Assembly (NCBI GenBank): GCA_015179025.1
Contig: WHUX01000124.1
Span: 1-64,000 of the forward strand
DNA: 64,000 nucleotides
From: Terfezia claveryi
Taxonomy: Eukaryota; Ascomycota; Pezizomycetes; Pezizales; Pezizaceae
Reading direction: 5' to 3'
Made by a program: the position numbers and the translations under genes. Numbering within the stretch: the first letter of the stretch is position 1; every line of letters starts with the position of its first letter. The notes under the pieces were generated by a model. That model was not told where the DNA came from, did no database searches, and saw nothing but the letters and a program-made list of their open reading frames with translations. Positions 34,403 to 46,749 of the stretch are shown piece after piece.

Positions 34403-36383
34403 ATGTTCCCCCTCCTTTTCCTCGCAGCAATCTGCTACCCCCTCTACCACACCTACTGCCTCCTCCGCAACATCCAAATCGCCCGCTCCACCGGCCTCCC
34501 CTACCTCATTCTCCCCTTCAACCAGTACTCTCTCCCCTGGATCGTGCTCGGCCGCGCCCTCTACCCCCTCCTCGCCACGCTCCTCCCCTTCTTCCCCCGC
34601 CTGCGCTGGATCAGGCCCGACTGGTTCTGGGCCCGCAAGTACGCAATGTACCGCGAAGTCGGCGCGGACGTGTTTGCGATGGTGTCGGCGTCGGGCGTGT
34701 TTATCGTCGTGTGTGATGCGGATGTAGTGGTGGATGTGTTGGCGAGGAAGGATGATTTTCCGAAGCCCCCTGTGGTTCATCCTGGGTTGGATATTTATGG
34801 GAGGAATGTGGTTACTACGAGTGGGGCGGAGTGGAGGAGGCATAGGAAGGTTGTGACGCCGCATTTTGGGGAGAGCTACAATAGGCAAGTGGTTGAGATT
34901 CGTGCGCATCAAGCCGTGTACTAACTTGACTGTAATATCAGACTTGCCTGGACGAAGGGCGTCGAAAAGACCAGTGAACTCGTCAAGCACTGGTCCACGC
35001 GGCTCCCCCACGAAACCGACGGCCCAGTGCTCAGGAACGTTGAGAACGACTTCATCCGGCTAACAATCAACATCACCACGCACAACATGTTCGGGACCGA
35101 TCTCCGGTGGCCCAACCGCATTGCCCCATCATCCCAAACCGACGACGGATACGACGAGGACGGGCCCCCCAACGACGAAGTCCTCGCCCCAAACCACAAG
35201 ATGAGCTACCAAGCCTCGATCAAACATATGCTCAACAACTGCAACATGCTGATGGTCGCGCCGAGCTGGTATCTCAAGTGGACCCCGAACGCAACGCACC
35301 GCAAGGCGGGTGTGGCGTGTAGGGAGCTCGGGGTTTATTTGAATGAAATGGTTGACGAGAAGAGGAGGGAGATGAGTGCGGGGACGGCGAGGGGGGGGGA
35401 TCTGATTACTGCGTTGATTCGCTCGGAGCAGGGGGGAGAGAAGGGGCTTGGGGCGGATAAGGGGCTGACCGAGCAGGAGGTTATTGGGGAGACTTTTGTA
35501 AGTTGCCTGCTGCCCAGTAGTGCTAGTGATGTGTGGGTATGAGAGGATGCTAATTGTGCACGTGGGGGTGGGTAGATGTTGGTTTTTACGGGCCATGCAA
35601 CGACGGCGAATGCCCTGCATAATACAATCACTATGTTGGCCATCTACCCCGAGTACCAGATCAAGCTGCAGGAGGACCTCGACCGCATCTTGGGGGACAG
35701 GGTCCCAGACTATGAGAATGACTATCCCGCTCTCGCGGAGAGTTGGGCTGGGGCAATTTTCGTACGTGTCTCCCACCCAATACCATTTTCAAAGCCCTAG
35801 ACTGTACCATACTAACGATCTACCAAACCAGCATGAAATCAACCGCCTCTACCCCGCCCTCCCCCTCGTTCCCAAATTCACCCCGTCCCCACAATACATC
35901 ACCGTCAACGGCACCAAACACCTCATCCCCGCACACACCCCAGTCCTCCTCGACTGCTGCAACACCCAGCGCAACCCCAAATACTGGGTTCCCCCCCACG
36001 AAACCGAGGCCGTCGCCGCACCTGACGAATTCCGGCCCCAGCGCTGGCTCAACGCCCCCGGTGAATCCCAGAATACTAATAACCCCAATGGCAACTTTCT
36101 TAAGCCGTATAAAGGCTCCTATTACCCCTGGTCCGACGGCCAGCGGGTGTGTCTCGGCAAGAAATACTCGGTGGTGGAGTTACTCGCGATTTACGCCGAG
36201 GTGTTTAGGGGGCATAGTGTTGAGCTGGATGTTGGGGCGGGGGAGACGTGGGAGGAGGCTAGGGGAAGGGCGAAAAGGTATATGGAGAGGGTGGATTCGG
36301 GGTTGTTATTGAAGACGTTTGGGAAGGAGCCGGGGGTGAGGTATGTGAAGAGGGGGGAGGAGCGTTTTTTTCCGAGAAGGTAA
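34403..36383 (+). CDS. Cytochrome P450 monooxygenase, four exons, 591 aa
   Basis: Exons are 34403-34884, 34942-35497, 35576-35761 and 35832-36383. The N terminus is a membrane anchor (MFPLLFLAAICYPLYHTYCL), so it should sit in the ER membrane facing the cytosol. Motifs in order: helix C WRRHRKVVTPHF (about residue 150), the I-helix oxygen-binding FTGHATTANAL (start of exon 3), ExxR as HEINRLYP (start of exon 4), FRPQRW, and the heme-binding YPWSDGQRVCLGKKY with the Cys ligand. All invariant residues are present. Introns 2 and 3 are GT-AG. Intron 1 (34885-34941) keeps the frame only as a GC-AG intron (GCAAGT ... TACTAAC ... TATCAG). P450s add one oxygen atom to a substrate using NADPH-P450 reductase. 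The substrate cannot be read from sequence, and no biosynthetic neighbours are present. It looks functional. Confidence 0.92.
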
Positions 36384-37953
36384 GGGGGGAGATGTTGGGA
36401 TCTGATAGATGGATTGGGGTTTGGGATGGTGGATGGGTGGATGTTAAGATGGGTGGATGCGTTAATGGAAGGGAAGATCATTGGAGGTTTAATTTTGACA
36501 TCATTGGCAGGTAACTCGCCGGTATGGGAATTGGGAGCGATGACCGTTCATATTCCCTTGTTTCTTTTTGTTTGATTCTGAATTTTCATTGCTTGCATGT
36601 ATGTGTGCCCCACCATTTCTCAGGCTATTCATTATTTGTTTGATTGATCTACGGAACCTTTGGAAGCTTCTCAATTTCAATCAAGTTGACCACCCGTTTC
36701 ATTTCAGTTTGCAGCCGTTAAAACCCCGGCGGCTTGGGAAACTCACTTTATACTTACCTACATAGTGCATACCTCACTTTCATTGCTCTTATTGATTCCT
36801 AGTACTCTTGGGTGTTTGATGATGATGGGATATCAAGTCGACATATCAATTTATTTCCACGCCTAAAAGAAATTGTTTGAGGAATCTTTGAGTAAAATTC
36901 GGGGGGTTAATTATTCCACGCTTGTGTTTCAAATTTCGGTACTCATGTTTATACGGTTTGCGGGACAGGACTTTGGCATGACTGCAGTATATCTATTATG
37001 ATCAGGGAAATTGGGGCGGGATAGTCGATATCGATCCAATCTGAAATATAAAAACGGTACTGGTATTCATGATCATTCGAAGCGAGTAGTTAGTGAAATT
37101 TTCGATTCTGGCAATACGTATAAATCCATTCATTATTGTTCTGTAGCTACGTTAATAGTGCCATTCGTTTATGCAATGATATAAACTTTGATTTGTGGTC
37201 ACATTGTGCCAACCAGACTAGTCTCATTCAGATGCCGCATGCATGCGCCATGAAGAATGCAAGTGAGGCTGAAGTACAATGACAATAATATTTTCCTGTC
37301 TATATAGGTACCCTTTCCTATACAACTAGACTACTATATCTACAGGTGTATAATGATCCTTGTCAGTTTATAGATATAGGTCAAGCATGTATAGTAAAGG
37401 TGATAGTATCTAAGCAATAATACTATACATACTAAGTTATAATAGAGGGATTTTACTACATCAGGAATGACGGTAGAATACCTTGCATATGTCTCATGCC
37501 TTCTACGCCAGTAAAGGTATTCTGACAGTTGTGGAGGCAAACACTCGCAGGTTTACACCGTAATGTAAATACTTGTAGGCTTGCACCGTGACGCCTTGTT
37601 TGTGTCATGATAGGGATCCTAATGGGCTCACGTCACGACGCTGGGTCGTGAACCTCAGCATCCTGAGGTTATATCATTGGGAACGTACTCAGGAGGTATA
37701 TCCATTATGTCCGCGTCCTGGCGTTGTTTCTCTTGTGTCCCTACCCAGATGCTGATCATCCTCTATCCACTCTATTTTCTTTTGTGAAGTCACCTCCAAT
37801 GACAGACTCTAAAGGATCACATGCTGACCCTAGAGATCCGTCGATAACTGGCTTCTCAGTGCCAGCCGTCAATATGGTGCCACCTATCAATATGGTGCTA
37901 CCTCTCGATTGCAAGCCTTCTGGTACCCTCTGACATTGGCGATCACAAGGAAA
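36384..37953. other. Intergenic region between the P450 and Gypsy D
   Basis: No gene could be supported. 37540-37600 has two copies of a CTNGTAGGNTTNCACCGTNANG unit. A 69-codon plus-strand frame at 37724-37933 (NMVPPINMV repeat) is of unknown meaning. Confidence 0.5.
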
Positions 37954-37990
37954 CCTGAGGCTAATTGCACCTTATATTATGTACCCCAAT
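37954..37990 (+). repeat. Left part of a duplicated host segment flanking Gypsy D
   Basis: CTGAGGCTAATTGCACCTTATATTATGTACCCCAAT is also found right of Gypsy D at about 44629-44665, there continuing into TATTCACATGCATCTATTGA. Gypsy D therefore landed in a tandemly duplicated unit of about 57 bp. Confidence 0.8.
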
Positions 37991-38614
37991 TGTTACAGGC
38001 GGGCTGTAACTACGAGTATACAAGTCGGCGGTAGAGGTATAAAGAGGTTATCGGTGATAAGTACAAGTATAAACGCAGTAACAACTCGGGTGTAAAGCGG
38101 ACTCGATAAGAGTAAAGCTATATGTAGACTTAGAACACCGCTTGGGTCTTATTGTATTAACTATGTAAAAGCGGTAGCTTATATAGAAGCGTTGATCTGA
38201 TAAGTTGTTATCAGATCTGACGACACTTTCTATAACGGCTTAGTAGCACTGACGTCAGGTAGTTGCCTAGAACAGGAAGATGCTTCCTGTTTAGGAACTC
38301 TGCAGTCTGACATACATTGATTAGGCAGCCCGAACTATAACGCATCGCAGTCAGGCTGACATACATGAGCTGAACTCGAATACAACGAATAACAATACAT
38401 AAATAACAAACATAAGAACTTAATGGATATCTATAGAAGAGAATACATGTATGAGGACGCATCCAGAGGTCACACACTTCCTTACTCCAATACCCGTCCA
38501 TCTCGGACACATTACCCGCAGCTGTATGGTTGATCAGGCCATAACAGTTAGCAGCCATAATTAGGTATTGGGATATTTCCAGTTGTGGGTAGGCCTCTTA
38601 CCTGAGCCGTAACA
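37991..38614 (-). repeat. 3' LTR of Gypsy D
   Basis: On the minus strand it runs TGTTACGGCTCAGG ... CCCGCCTGTAACA. It aligns end to end with 43980-44601. Confidence 0.93.
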
Positions 38615-38904
38615 TTACTCCCCGTTCCGAGGCAGCTGTCTTCAACTGAATACAAGTCTTTCCGACCCTGGAGAAGACAAGTATTAGTAATAACTCAGGT
38701 AACTATGGTGACATAGGTACTGACCATCCCGACCAATACCCCTATCCCATTCAAGGGTACCACAAGACCGGTGTGCCTACACATACATGCCATGGCCGTT
38801 AAAAACCAAACCTCTCGCCAAAAAACCCACAGGGAAAAGGCGACGAGTAGGAGGGTAAAAGGTACCATGTCTTCATCCATGAAATACTGGACATAAGTCC
38901 AAAC

Positions 38905-41900
38905 TTAGAGGTCTCTTTCATCACGTGGCTTATTGGAGAACTTCTCTCGATACTTCCTGAGCTTCTCTGGGCAGTTATCCAACTTATCAAAGGTCTCCCA
39001 AGTGTCTTCAAACTCCGTATATCCTTTCCAACGCACCCTATACTTGACTACTCCTCGATTCTTGCAGGAGTCCACAATGGATTCGACTTCGAAGATATCC
39101 GGTTCATCCTCGTCCATATCTTGTGCCTCGTCTCATTGTCTGAATGGCTTCAGGAGGGTAACATGAACAACATTGTGCCATCGTGTGCCTTGTGGAACTT
39201 CGAGCCTGTATGCGTATGAACCAATAGCTTCAATGACCTTGTAGGGCCCTATCCACTTGCTGGTAAGGGAACGGTTGTTCCCTACTCGTATCTGTAGGTT
39301 CCGGCGGTCAACCAATACCCAGTCATCGATAGCAAACCTGTGTGCCTTTTCGAGGTGTATAGCACTTCTTTTGTGGTTGATTTGCTTGAGGGTATCATGA
39401 ATTTGGTTGTGCACAGTTGTCATTCGGTCTAGCCATTCTTCTGCAGCGGGGGAGGAGAATTCATAGTCATCTGAAAGGTGAATGGTGCGAGGGTTGAAGC
39501 CATACAGACTTCGGTAAGGGGAGTACTTATGGGTAGAGTGGGCGGCAGTATTATAGGCAAACTCGGCTAAGGGTAGCCATCGTTTCCAGCGAGCTTGCCT
39601 ATCATGACAGTAGATATGGAGGTACTGCTTAAGTGTTTGGACTGCTCGTTCAGCAAGTCCATCGGTCTGAGGGTGATAGGCAGTGGAGAGGCGGAGGGTT
39701 ATGTTGAGCTTTTGGTTGAGCTCCTTGAGGAATCTAGAGGCGAATTGTGGACCACGGTCGGAGGTGATGTGTCTGGGAAGGCCATAAAGTCTCCATATCT
39801 CGTTAATATATGTATCAGCAACATCGGATGCTGTCCATGTAGTCTTTGCCGGAATATAGTGTTGTACTTTCGTAAACCGGTCCGTGATAACGAGTATTGC
39901 ATTGAAACCTTCTGACTCTGGTAACTCACCAACGAAGTCCATAGCTATTTCCTCAAATGGTCGTTCTCCAGTTGGCATCGGTACCAACTTCGTTTGCCTG
40001 CTATGCCTATCTGCCTTTGCTTTCTGACACTTAGTACATCCTACCACATAATTCGCAATATCTTCCTGCCACTTATCCCACGTAAAATTCCTTGACACTA
40101 GCTCTTGAGTACGATGTCTTCCCCAATGTCCTGCCACTTGACTATCATGGTGCTGTCTTAGCACTTCCAACTTAAACTCGGAGGGTACCACCCATAGTCC
40201 ATCCTTCTTTTGCCATCCGGCCACATCTACTCCTTCCACTTCAACATCTTCGGCTTCCTCTTCATCCTCTTCCCCAAGTACCATTAGCTGTCCATCTTCG
40301 AAAAATCTAGCATCCATGCCGGATTTCTCTTCCCCTGAACGTCTAGACAGGCCATCAGGCTTGCCCATCTTCGAACCGGGTCTATAGTGAATATTGTAGA
40401 TGAACTCGGACATGCGGAGGTACCAGGTAGCTTGACGGGAGTTAAGCTTCTGTTTGGTGTTGAAATATTGTAACCCTTGGTGGTCTGTATAGACGTTCAC
40501 TGGAACGCCAACCAACCAATCTCGCCACTTTCGGAAACAATCCACGATTGCAAACAACTCTTTATCGTGGATAGGCCAGTTGCGTTGAGCTGCGGAGAGG
40601 GTTTTTGCATGGTATTCAACGGGGTGAAGCTGCTTTCCTCCATTGACAATATGATATTGAGAGAGGATACCAGCGATAGCTTGGTTGCTAGCATCAGTCT
40701 CTATAATTGTCTCAAGTTGTCTGTCGAACTGTGTGAGGATGGGGGCAGTGAGGAATCGTTCTCGGAGGTCATCAAAGGCTTACTGTTGTTCGTGTCCCCA
40801 GCTGAAAGGAACATCCTTCGTTAAGTCGATCAAGGGGCGTGCCTTTGCACTATAGTTGACGATGAATCGATGGTAATAGTTAGCGAAGCCTAGGAATGCT
40901 TGGACCTCTTTCTTCTTAGTAGGAATAGGCCACTTGGACATGGTTTCGAGCTTGGAGGGGTCCATTTGGACGTGTTGACCATTGATAATATGACCGAGGA
41001 ATAAGGTCTCCTGGACATGGAACTTGGACTTCATGAGGTTAACAGCTAACCCATGTTAGATGCATTGCTGAAGAACTTTTTCGACTATTTGTTGATGTTC
41101 TTCCTCTGTCTCACCTCTGTAGATGAGTATGTCGTCCAAGTACCAGATACATCCTTCCATATCCTTGAAGATCGTATCCATCATCTCTTGAAATGTAGCA
41201 GGGGCATTGGTCAACCCAAATGGCATTACGGTGTACTCGAATAGTCCCTTCTTCGTCCTGAATGCTGTCTTCTATTCATCTCCTGGTGCAATCCTGATGA
41301 GGTTATACCCGTTTTTGAGGTCCAATCGTGTGAACCATTTACCTCCACAAGTTCTATCGAGCAACTCAGAGATGAGAGGGAGTGGGTATTTGTTTGGTAC
41401 TGTGAGACGGTTAAGGGCTCAGTAATCGACACATAGCCTTAAAGATCCGTCTTTCTTTCGAACAAATAGGATAGGAGCACCAACAGAGGAGCGTGAGCGT
41501 CGGACTTTGGTAGTAGGAAGGTTCTCGTCAAGGTACTTCTGAAGGGCTTCGTCTTCCTCCCATGTGGTCTTGTAGATAGCCCCGAATGGTATCTTCGCGG
41601 TTGGGTCTTGGAGGGGGATTTCGTGGTCCCATGGCTAGTGTTCAGGGAGTCTAGCTGCCTGTTCTGCGGTAAAGCAATGTGCGTAACGAGAGTATCGTTC
41701 GCTTGTGTCAATAATAAGCACGATCTCGCCATCCTCTAGTGGCTCTTCAACTTCAAGAACAGAAATAGTAGGAATCCATCTAACAGAACACGGAATAATC
41801 GAACCGGTAGAGACCTGTCTCAGGCACCTGTCCTGAGTATCCACCGAAAATCCATTTTCTTCCAACCAAGACAAACCCAAAATAACATCTTTCTTCCCAA

Positions 41901-42153
41901 TATCCCAAACTTTGGCATCTATCTTAAACTTACCCAAAAAACGAGAAGAGGAATCCAACATATCAAACCTAGTATTAACCACATATTTTCCTCCAGAAAT
42001 TCGAGATCCATCTCCTTGCCTAACCCTAACTTCCTTTGCTCTTTTCCAAATTCCCAACTTAACTGCCAACCTTTTCCCAACGACTGGAGCACTAGCTCCA
42101 CAGTCTACCACTGCTTCGACTTCTTCCCCAGAGATGAGAATCTGGACCGTCAA
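38905..42153 (-). pseudogene. Gypsy D pol: protease, RT, RNase H, integrase, chromodomain
   Basis: In order on the minus strand: protease with AVVDCGASAPVVGK (about 42110); RT with the intact active site [11 protein letters not shown] (about 41130); RNase H with IETDASNQAIAGILSQ and VYTDHQGLQYF; integrase HHCC (HHDSQVAGHWGRHRTQELVS, CTKCQKAKAD) and core ([57 protein letters not shown]); and a chromodomain (FEVESIVDSCKNRGVVKYRV, WKGYTEFEDTWET) at 38960-39105. Stops seen near 41415 (DY-stop-ALNRL, probably CGA to TGA), 41055, 40780 and 39130 interrupt it. The integrase block of 474 residues is fully open. Very probably inactive, but only lightly damaged. Confidence 0.9.
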
Positions 42154-42200
42154 GAGAGGAGAATGTCTGGGAGTATGTCCGACGGTAGGTGAGGTACTCC

Positions 42201-43930
42201 TTACTCGTTTCCTGATTCCTCTTCCTCAGAGCTAAGCTCTGTAATCCGAAGCTGTCCTTTATCGGTTCGAGCCTTTTTGTTGGTAGGTACTAGTGCCTGA
42301 CTAGTATTGGTGGTATTTCTCAGTTTAGTGGTAGGTTCAGTAGCGACTTTTCCACGCCTACACTCAGCCGCTCGATGGCCAGTATATCCACAAGCCAAGT
42401 ATCTTCCTTCTCGCATTCTTGTATCTTGGATTGCTTTAGGGATTTGTATATCCCTTGTATTTGTCCTGGTAGTAGAGGGTACTCCACTCCGAGGTTGTAT
42501 CCGTTCCTCGAATGTACGCTTCTTTGATGCTAGTTGAGTTGGAGGAGGATTGCGGTTGCGGCTTTGGAATTCGGTATTGATAACATCCATCTCTATAAGT
42601 TTCTGTCTCCAGAGAGCTGGTTGTTGTCGAAGCTGTTCGTAGTGGGCCATTGATACTCGGAGGTTATGTGGAAGATTAGAGATAACTATATTGATTATTT
42701 AAGCGTCGGGGATCTTAGCATAGGTATTGAGTCGGTCGATTTCTGTTAGGTAATCGATAATAGATCCTGTCTTTTTTAGCTGCGTTATCTCTTGATAAGA
42801 TCGGTCTCCCTGATAGTGGTCCCCATAGTACATCTCCATTGCTTTCTTTACCTCATCCCAAGTAGTATAACTTATCCTATTAGCCTTCCACCAATCCAAT
42901 GCTTTCCCTTCCAAACATAATCCAACATAAGCGAGCTTCTGACTTTCATTTCAAGTGAGAGTGATCAGAAAATAATCGTCCATCTGAAGAATCCATCCCT
43001 CTAATTGTGTTCGTTCACCCTTAAACTTGGTGGGGGGAGGTGCCTTGCCTGTGACTTGTGCTGGTGGCATTGGTGGCATGGGTGGCACTAGTGATCGTGG
43101 TGGGGTGGGATCTCGTGGTAGTCCTACTGGTGGAACTTTCGGTGGTTGTGGTGGTGGATTTCCTGCTGCTTGTTCTAACCGTTCTGTAAGACCATTGTAT
43201 GGTGGAATGGGTCGTGGTGCTAGAGCTTGTCCTTCTAGCTGAGTAAGTCGATTCTCCATAGTATCGAACTGGTTTTCTATCGTTCCAAATCGTCGGTCAT
43301 AGTGGAGATAGTGTTGTTCAGCTTGATTTCTAAACCATCCGATATTGTGGTGAACAATCCTAAATTCGTCGGCTTGCATATTTTGTCCCTTGAGGATCAA
43401 ATCCTGTATCTGAGTGAGTGCGGCACTGGTATCACTGGATAACTTGGTCTGTCCGGCAGAAGTAGCATTGGCTGTATTCTGTACATTGGCTACTGTTCGC
43501 TGAATAAATGCGGAGGTCTGCTGTTGTGCTCCTTGAAGCTTGCGAACCTCTCGTAAGGCTGCTTCTTTCTCTTCCTCCAGTTGCTTGAGGAGTTTTATAG
43601 TTGCGGAGGAGTCTGGTGCTGGTGTTCAGCGATAAAATGCTGGCTGTTTGCCTTTCTGAGATAGTCCTGGCTGTGGAGCAAATGATAGTGGTGGTACGGA
43701 GGGCGCAACTGATCGAATGATAGGGTCTTCTCAAGAAGTAGACATGAGACTGGTGGTTCAATCTGACGTGGTCCCCATGCATCTTGTGGTGGGGGTGGAC
43801 TCTGAATAGATGAGTACTGGCGCTGAATAAATTCCTCAGCTTGTTGTTGAGCTCTAGCGACACTATTGTTATCATCGTCAGCCATGTGGTCATTAGACCC
43901 AGTACCAAGTAGTCCTCTGAGCATAGACAT
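42201..43930 (-). pseudogene. Gypsy D gag
   Basis: It starts near 43930 (MSMLRGLLGTGSNDHMADDD), has Gln-rich and coiled-coil parts, a proline-rich stretch (PPQPPKVPPVGLPRDPTPPR), the capsid segment EGKALDWWKANRISYTTWDE and a zinc-knuckle-like CGYTGHRAAEC near 42380 that lacks the usual first Cys (YLACGYTGH). Frame changes or stops near 43600, 42950 and 42700 break it. It lies directly upstream of the protease frame. Confidence 0.8.
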
Positions 43931-43979
43931 ATCAGTGTCAGTGGTGATGTCTATAAAAGGTTATAGACAAGCGGTGTAA

Positions 43980-44601
43980 TGTTACAGGCGGGCTGTAACT
44001 ATGAGTATACAAGTCGGTGGTAGAGGTATAAAGAGGTTATCGGTGATAAGTACAAGTATAAACGCAGTAACAACTCGGGTGTAAAGCGGACTCGATAAGA
44101 GTAAAGCTATATGTAGACTTAGAACACCGCTTGGGTCTTATTGTATTAACTATGTAAAAGCGGTAGCTTATATAGAAGCGTTGATCTGATAAGTTGTTAT
44201 CAGATCTGACGAACTTTCTATAACGGCTTAGTAGCACTGATGTCAGGTAGTTGCCTAGAACAGGAAGATGCTTCCTGTTTAGGAACTCTACAGTCTGACA
44301 TACATTGATTAGGCAGCCCGAACTACAACGCATCGCAGTCAGGCTGACATACATGAGCTGAACTCGAATATAACGAATAACAATACATGAATAACAAATA
44401 TAAGAACTTAATGGATATCTATAGAAGAGAATACATGTATAAGGACGCATCCAGAGGTCACACACTTCCTTACTCCAATACCCGTCCATTCGGACACATT
44501 ACCCGCAGCTGTATGGTTGATCAGGCCATAACAGTTAGCAGCCATAATTAGGTATTGGGATATTCCCAGTTGTGGGTAGGCCTCTTACCTGAGCCGTAAC
44601 A
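43980..44601 (-). repeat. 5' LTR of Gypsy D
   Basis: It is 622 bp and colinear with 37991-38614. The element RNA would start here and run leftward. Confidence 0.93.
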
Positions 44602-44944
44602 CTAATTATTCACATGCATCTATTGACCCGAGGCTAATTGCACCTTATATTATGTACCCCAATTATTCACATGCATCTATTGATCCCAGCAGTTTTGTGC
44701 ACTAGGTTAACCCTTTTTCTGTTGGACTCCTTATTCTATTTCTGTGATTCGTGTACCTCTAAACTATGTAACCAAGACAAATAAATTCTAACATTCTACA
44801 AGGCCTTCGAAAACTAATATATCTCCAAAACTTGTCCCTTTAACACAACTCCCTCCTTAACTATCAAACCAATACTAAAATAACTAAACATCCAAAGCCA
44901 ACACTTCTATAAATATCTACCGACCTATCTATTCAGAATTTCCT

Positions 44945-46087
44945 CTATTCATGTGTCCACAATCTCTACAATATTGAGTCCATCAGCATCTTACAAGTCA
45001 TCTTTTACGTCCTCGCCATCCTCTTCATCCTTACCATCCTCTTCGTTCTCGCCATCCTTGTCTAAATCCTCTGTATTCAATTCCTCATCCATTTCGTCCT
45101 GTACATTATCAAAGTTACTATGCCCACTCTACTCTTGGAGATTATCATCCTCAACATCACCATTAGCGAGAATGGTTGGCAATCCTATATTGATATTTTC
45201 AGGTATTGCCGATTCATATGGTTCTGTCGGTGAACCTTCATTGAAATATCTAGAGGGGATTATACTTCCTTTCTCCTTCTTTTAAAGATCCGCAGCCAGC
45301 TCCTCAGTATACTGTGCGAGTTCTATAGTCCCCACTCCATATGCTTCTACTCGCTGCCATCACACTACCTTACTATGCAGTTGACACAGTTTTGCTATCT
45401 TCAGCCAAATGATTTTCAATAATGTTTGCTCCATTATTGTTGTCAAAATGTTCTACTGATCTAGCATTCTGTTAAAATCAACTGTCATACTATCAGTATC
45501 ACTCATCGGAAATTGAAGATTCTTTGCTTACCACTAGCTTTTTCGTAGTTAAAAAAGTCTCCATTTTTGAACATCCCTATCTTATATATCTGTAGGGTTT
45601 GCTGCAGAGTAGCAAATATCAGGCATATAAAGGGGCCACTAATTTGGGCCATGAAGTCGGCATCTCTGTTTCAGAGTTTTTTTATACCATCAAAATAGTT
45701 TATATATATGAAGTCCACTGCTTCATTTGCTCTGAACTGCTGACCCCACCCCTGTCCATATTAACGTCCTTGTTAGTGTCCAGCCATACTCGAATCATCT
45801 CTCATACATGTACCACGTTTTTCTCCCTTTGGCATGTAAATGTATCCTTATCCAATAACCAGCTTACATGTTTACGAATATATTCTGAACTGTAATTTTG
45901 ATCAAATCTATACAGCCTAGCAATATGACCTTTCGCTTCATAAACTAAATGCGACCTCGTCCTTGACTGGATGCTTCGAAGCTGTTATCAGAGTGTTAGC
46001 AAATGCCACAAGATATCTGATATACTACCCACATATGAATCAATTCTACTTGTCTGCTCTTCAGCAACACCACACTCCACCTCTGCT
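44945..46087 (-). pseudogene. Second DUF6532-like gene, decayed and 5'-truncated
   Basis: Reading the minus strand gives EEQTSRIDSY, an intron-like GTGGGT ... GCTAACACTCTGATAACAG, then LRSIQSRTRSHLVYEAKGHI and WLLDKDTFTCQREK, an intron, QFRANEAVDFIYINYFDGIK, then SGPFICLIFATLQQTLQIYK, and an acidic tail (DEELNTEDLDKDGENEEDGK, at about 45000-45110). Each block aligns with the intact gene at 19403-20830 (LKSIHSRTRAHLIYEC, YLLEGDRFICR, EEIVNIIYQRYF, NGVFICFVASAMRHSLKAWK), with introns at matching positions. In-frame stops sit where Trp is expected or likely (TGA near 45678, TAG near 45455), among others. The N-terminal part is missing: the Gypsy C LTR starts at 46088. Confidence 0.72.
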
Positions 46088-46713
46088 TGTAACAACCATG
46101 TGTTCAGTTGTCATCACCTGCGATAGCAGGTGACAGGTCATTGCCATTGTTGTCTTTGTTATCACCTGCGATTGCAGGTGATAGGTTATCATTATTATTG
46201 CCCTCAGTATCATCTGTGATGTAGGTGATGGGTTATTACTATTATTGTCTTTGTCATCACCTACGATTTCAGGTGATAGGTTATTGTTATCGTTACCTTG
46301 CTTGGCTTCCGAGATAGGAAAGCTTATTTCCCCCATTGCCCTGACCGAGTTATGTATATATAGAGCCTGTCCCTCGTACTGTCATTGGATCTCCATCCAA
46401 TATCTTATATATCCAAGACAGGGCCTTGCTTCTCTCCATGTTGGTACATCTCCCTTGTGCACCTCCTTATCTTGCCTCGATTCTGCAGCCCTGCTGTCCG
46501 ACCTGCGAACCTCCTGTCCTTGCCTTGCCTTGCCTTGTCTTTGCAGCCCTGCTGCCTCCAACTACTCCCATATGCCTCTCTCGCCCTTGCCCTTACCCCT
46601 GCCCTAGCCTTTCTCCTAGTCATACACGTAGCGTTCCTATATGTATATTACTCTAGCCTTGCCCTTGCACCGGAGTACTCCTTGGTTGCCTTGTCCCCAG
46701 AGCCGTCGTTACA
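46088..46713 (+). repeat. LTR of Gypsy C
   Basis: It starts TGTAACAACCATGT and ends GTCGTTACA, 626 bp. It resembles the Gypsy B LTR in its ends, U3 palindromes, TATATATA box (near 46352) and pyrimidine-rich R/U5 segment. Gag follows at 46750, as in A and B. No second LTR lies in the window. Confidence 0.82.
46114..46274 (+). promoter_or_regulatory. Four tandem palindromes in the Gypsy C LTR U3
   Basis: Copies of TCACCTGCGATNGCAGGTGA lie at 46114-46133, 46162-46181, about 46210-46228 (diverged) and 46255-46274, at a period near 47 bp. The Gypsy B LTR has two copies at the same spacing. Confidence 0.65.
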
Positions 46714-46749
46714 CTACGTTGTATCTTCTCGACCAACTTGTACGCTGTC

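Larger units (their letters stand above)
37991..44601 (-). mobile_element. Gypsy D: full-length Ty3/Gypsy chromovirus
   Basis: It is 6.6 kb, with LTRs of 624 and 622 bp that are nearly identical (a 2-bp deletion and a few substitutions seen), gag and pol on the minus strand, and a C-terminal chromodomain. The flanking 5-mers CCAAT (37986-37990) and CTAAT (44602-44606) are probably the target duplication with one change. A purine tract (CGGAACGGGGAG on the minus strand) abuts the 3' LTR at 38615-38628. It has few stops, so it is the youngest retroelement in the window, and a different family from A, B and C. Confidence 0.94.

Noticed and set aside
34274..35776. Long minus-strand frames across the P450 gene
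   Set aside because: Shadow frames of a GC-biased coding region. All P450 motifs and introns lie on the plus strand.
44953..45285. Plus-strand Ser-rich frame
   Set aside because: It is the reverse of the acidic tail of the minus-strand DUF6532-like pseudogene.
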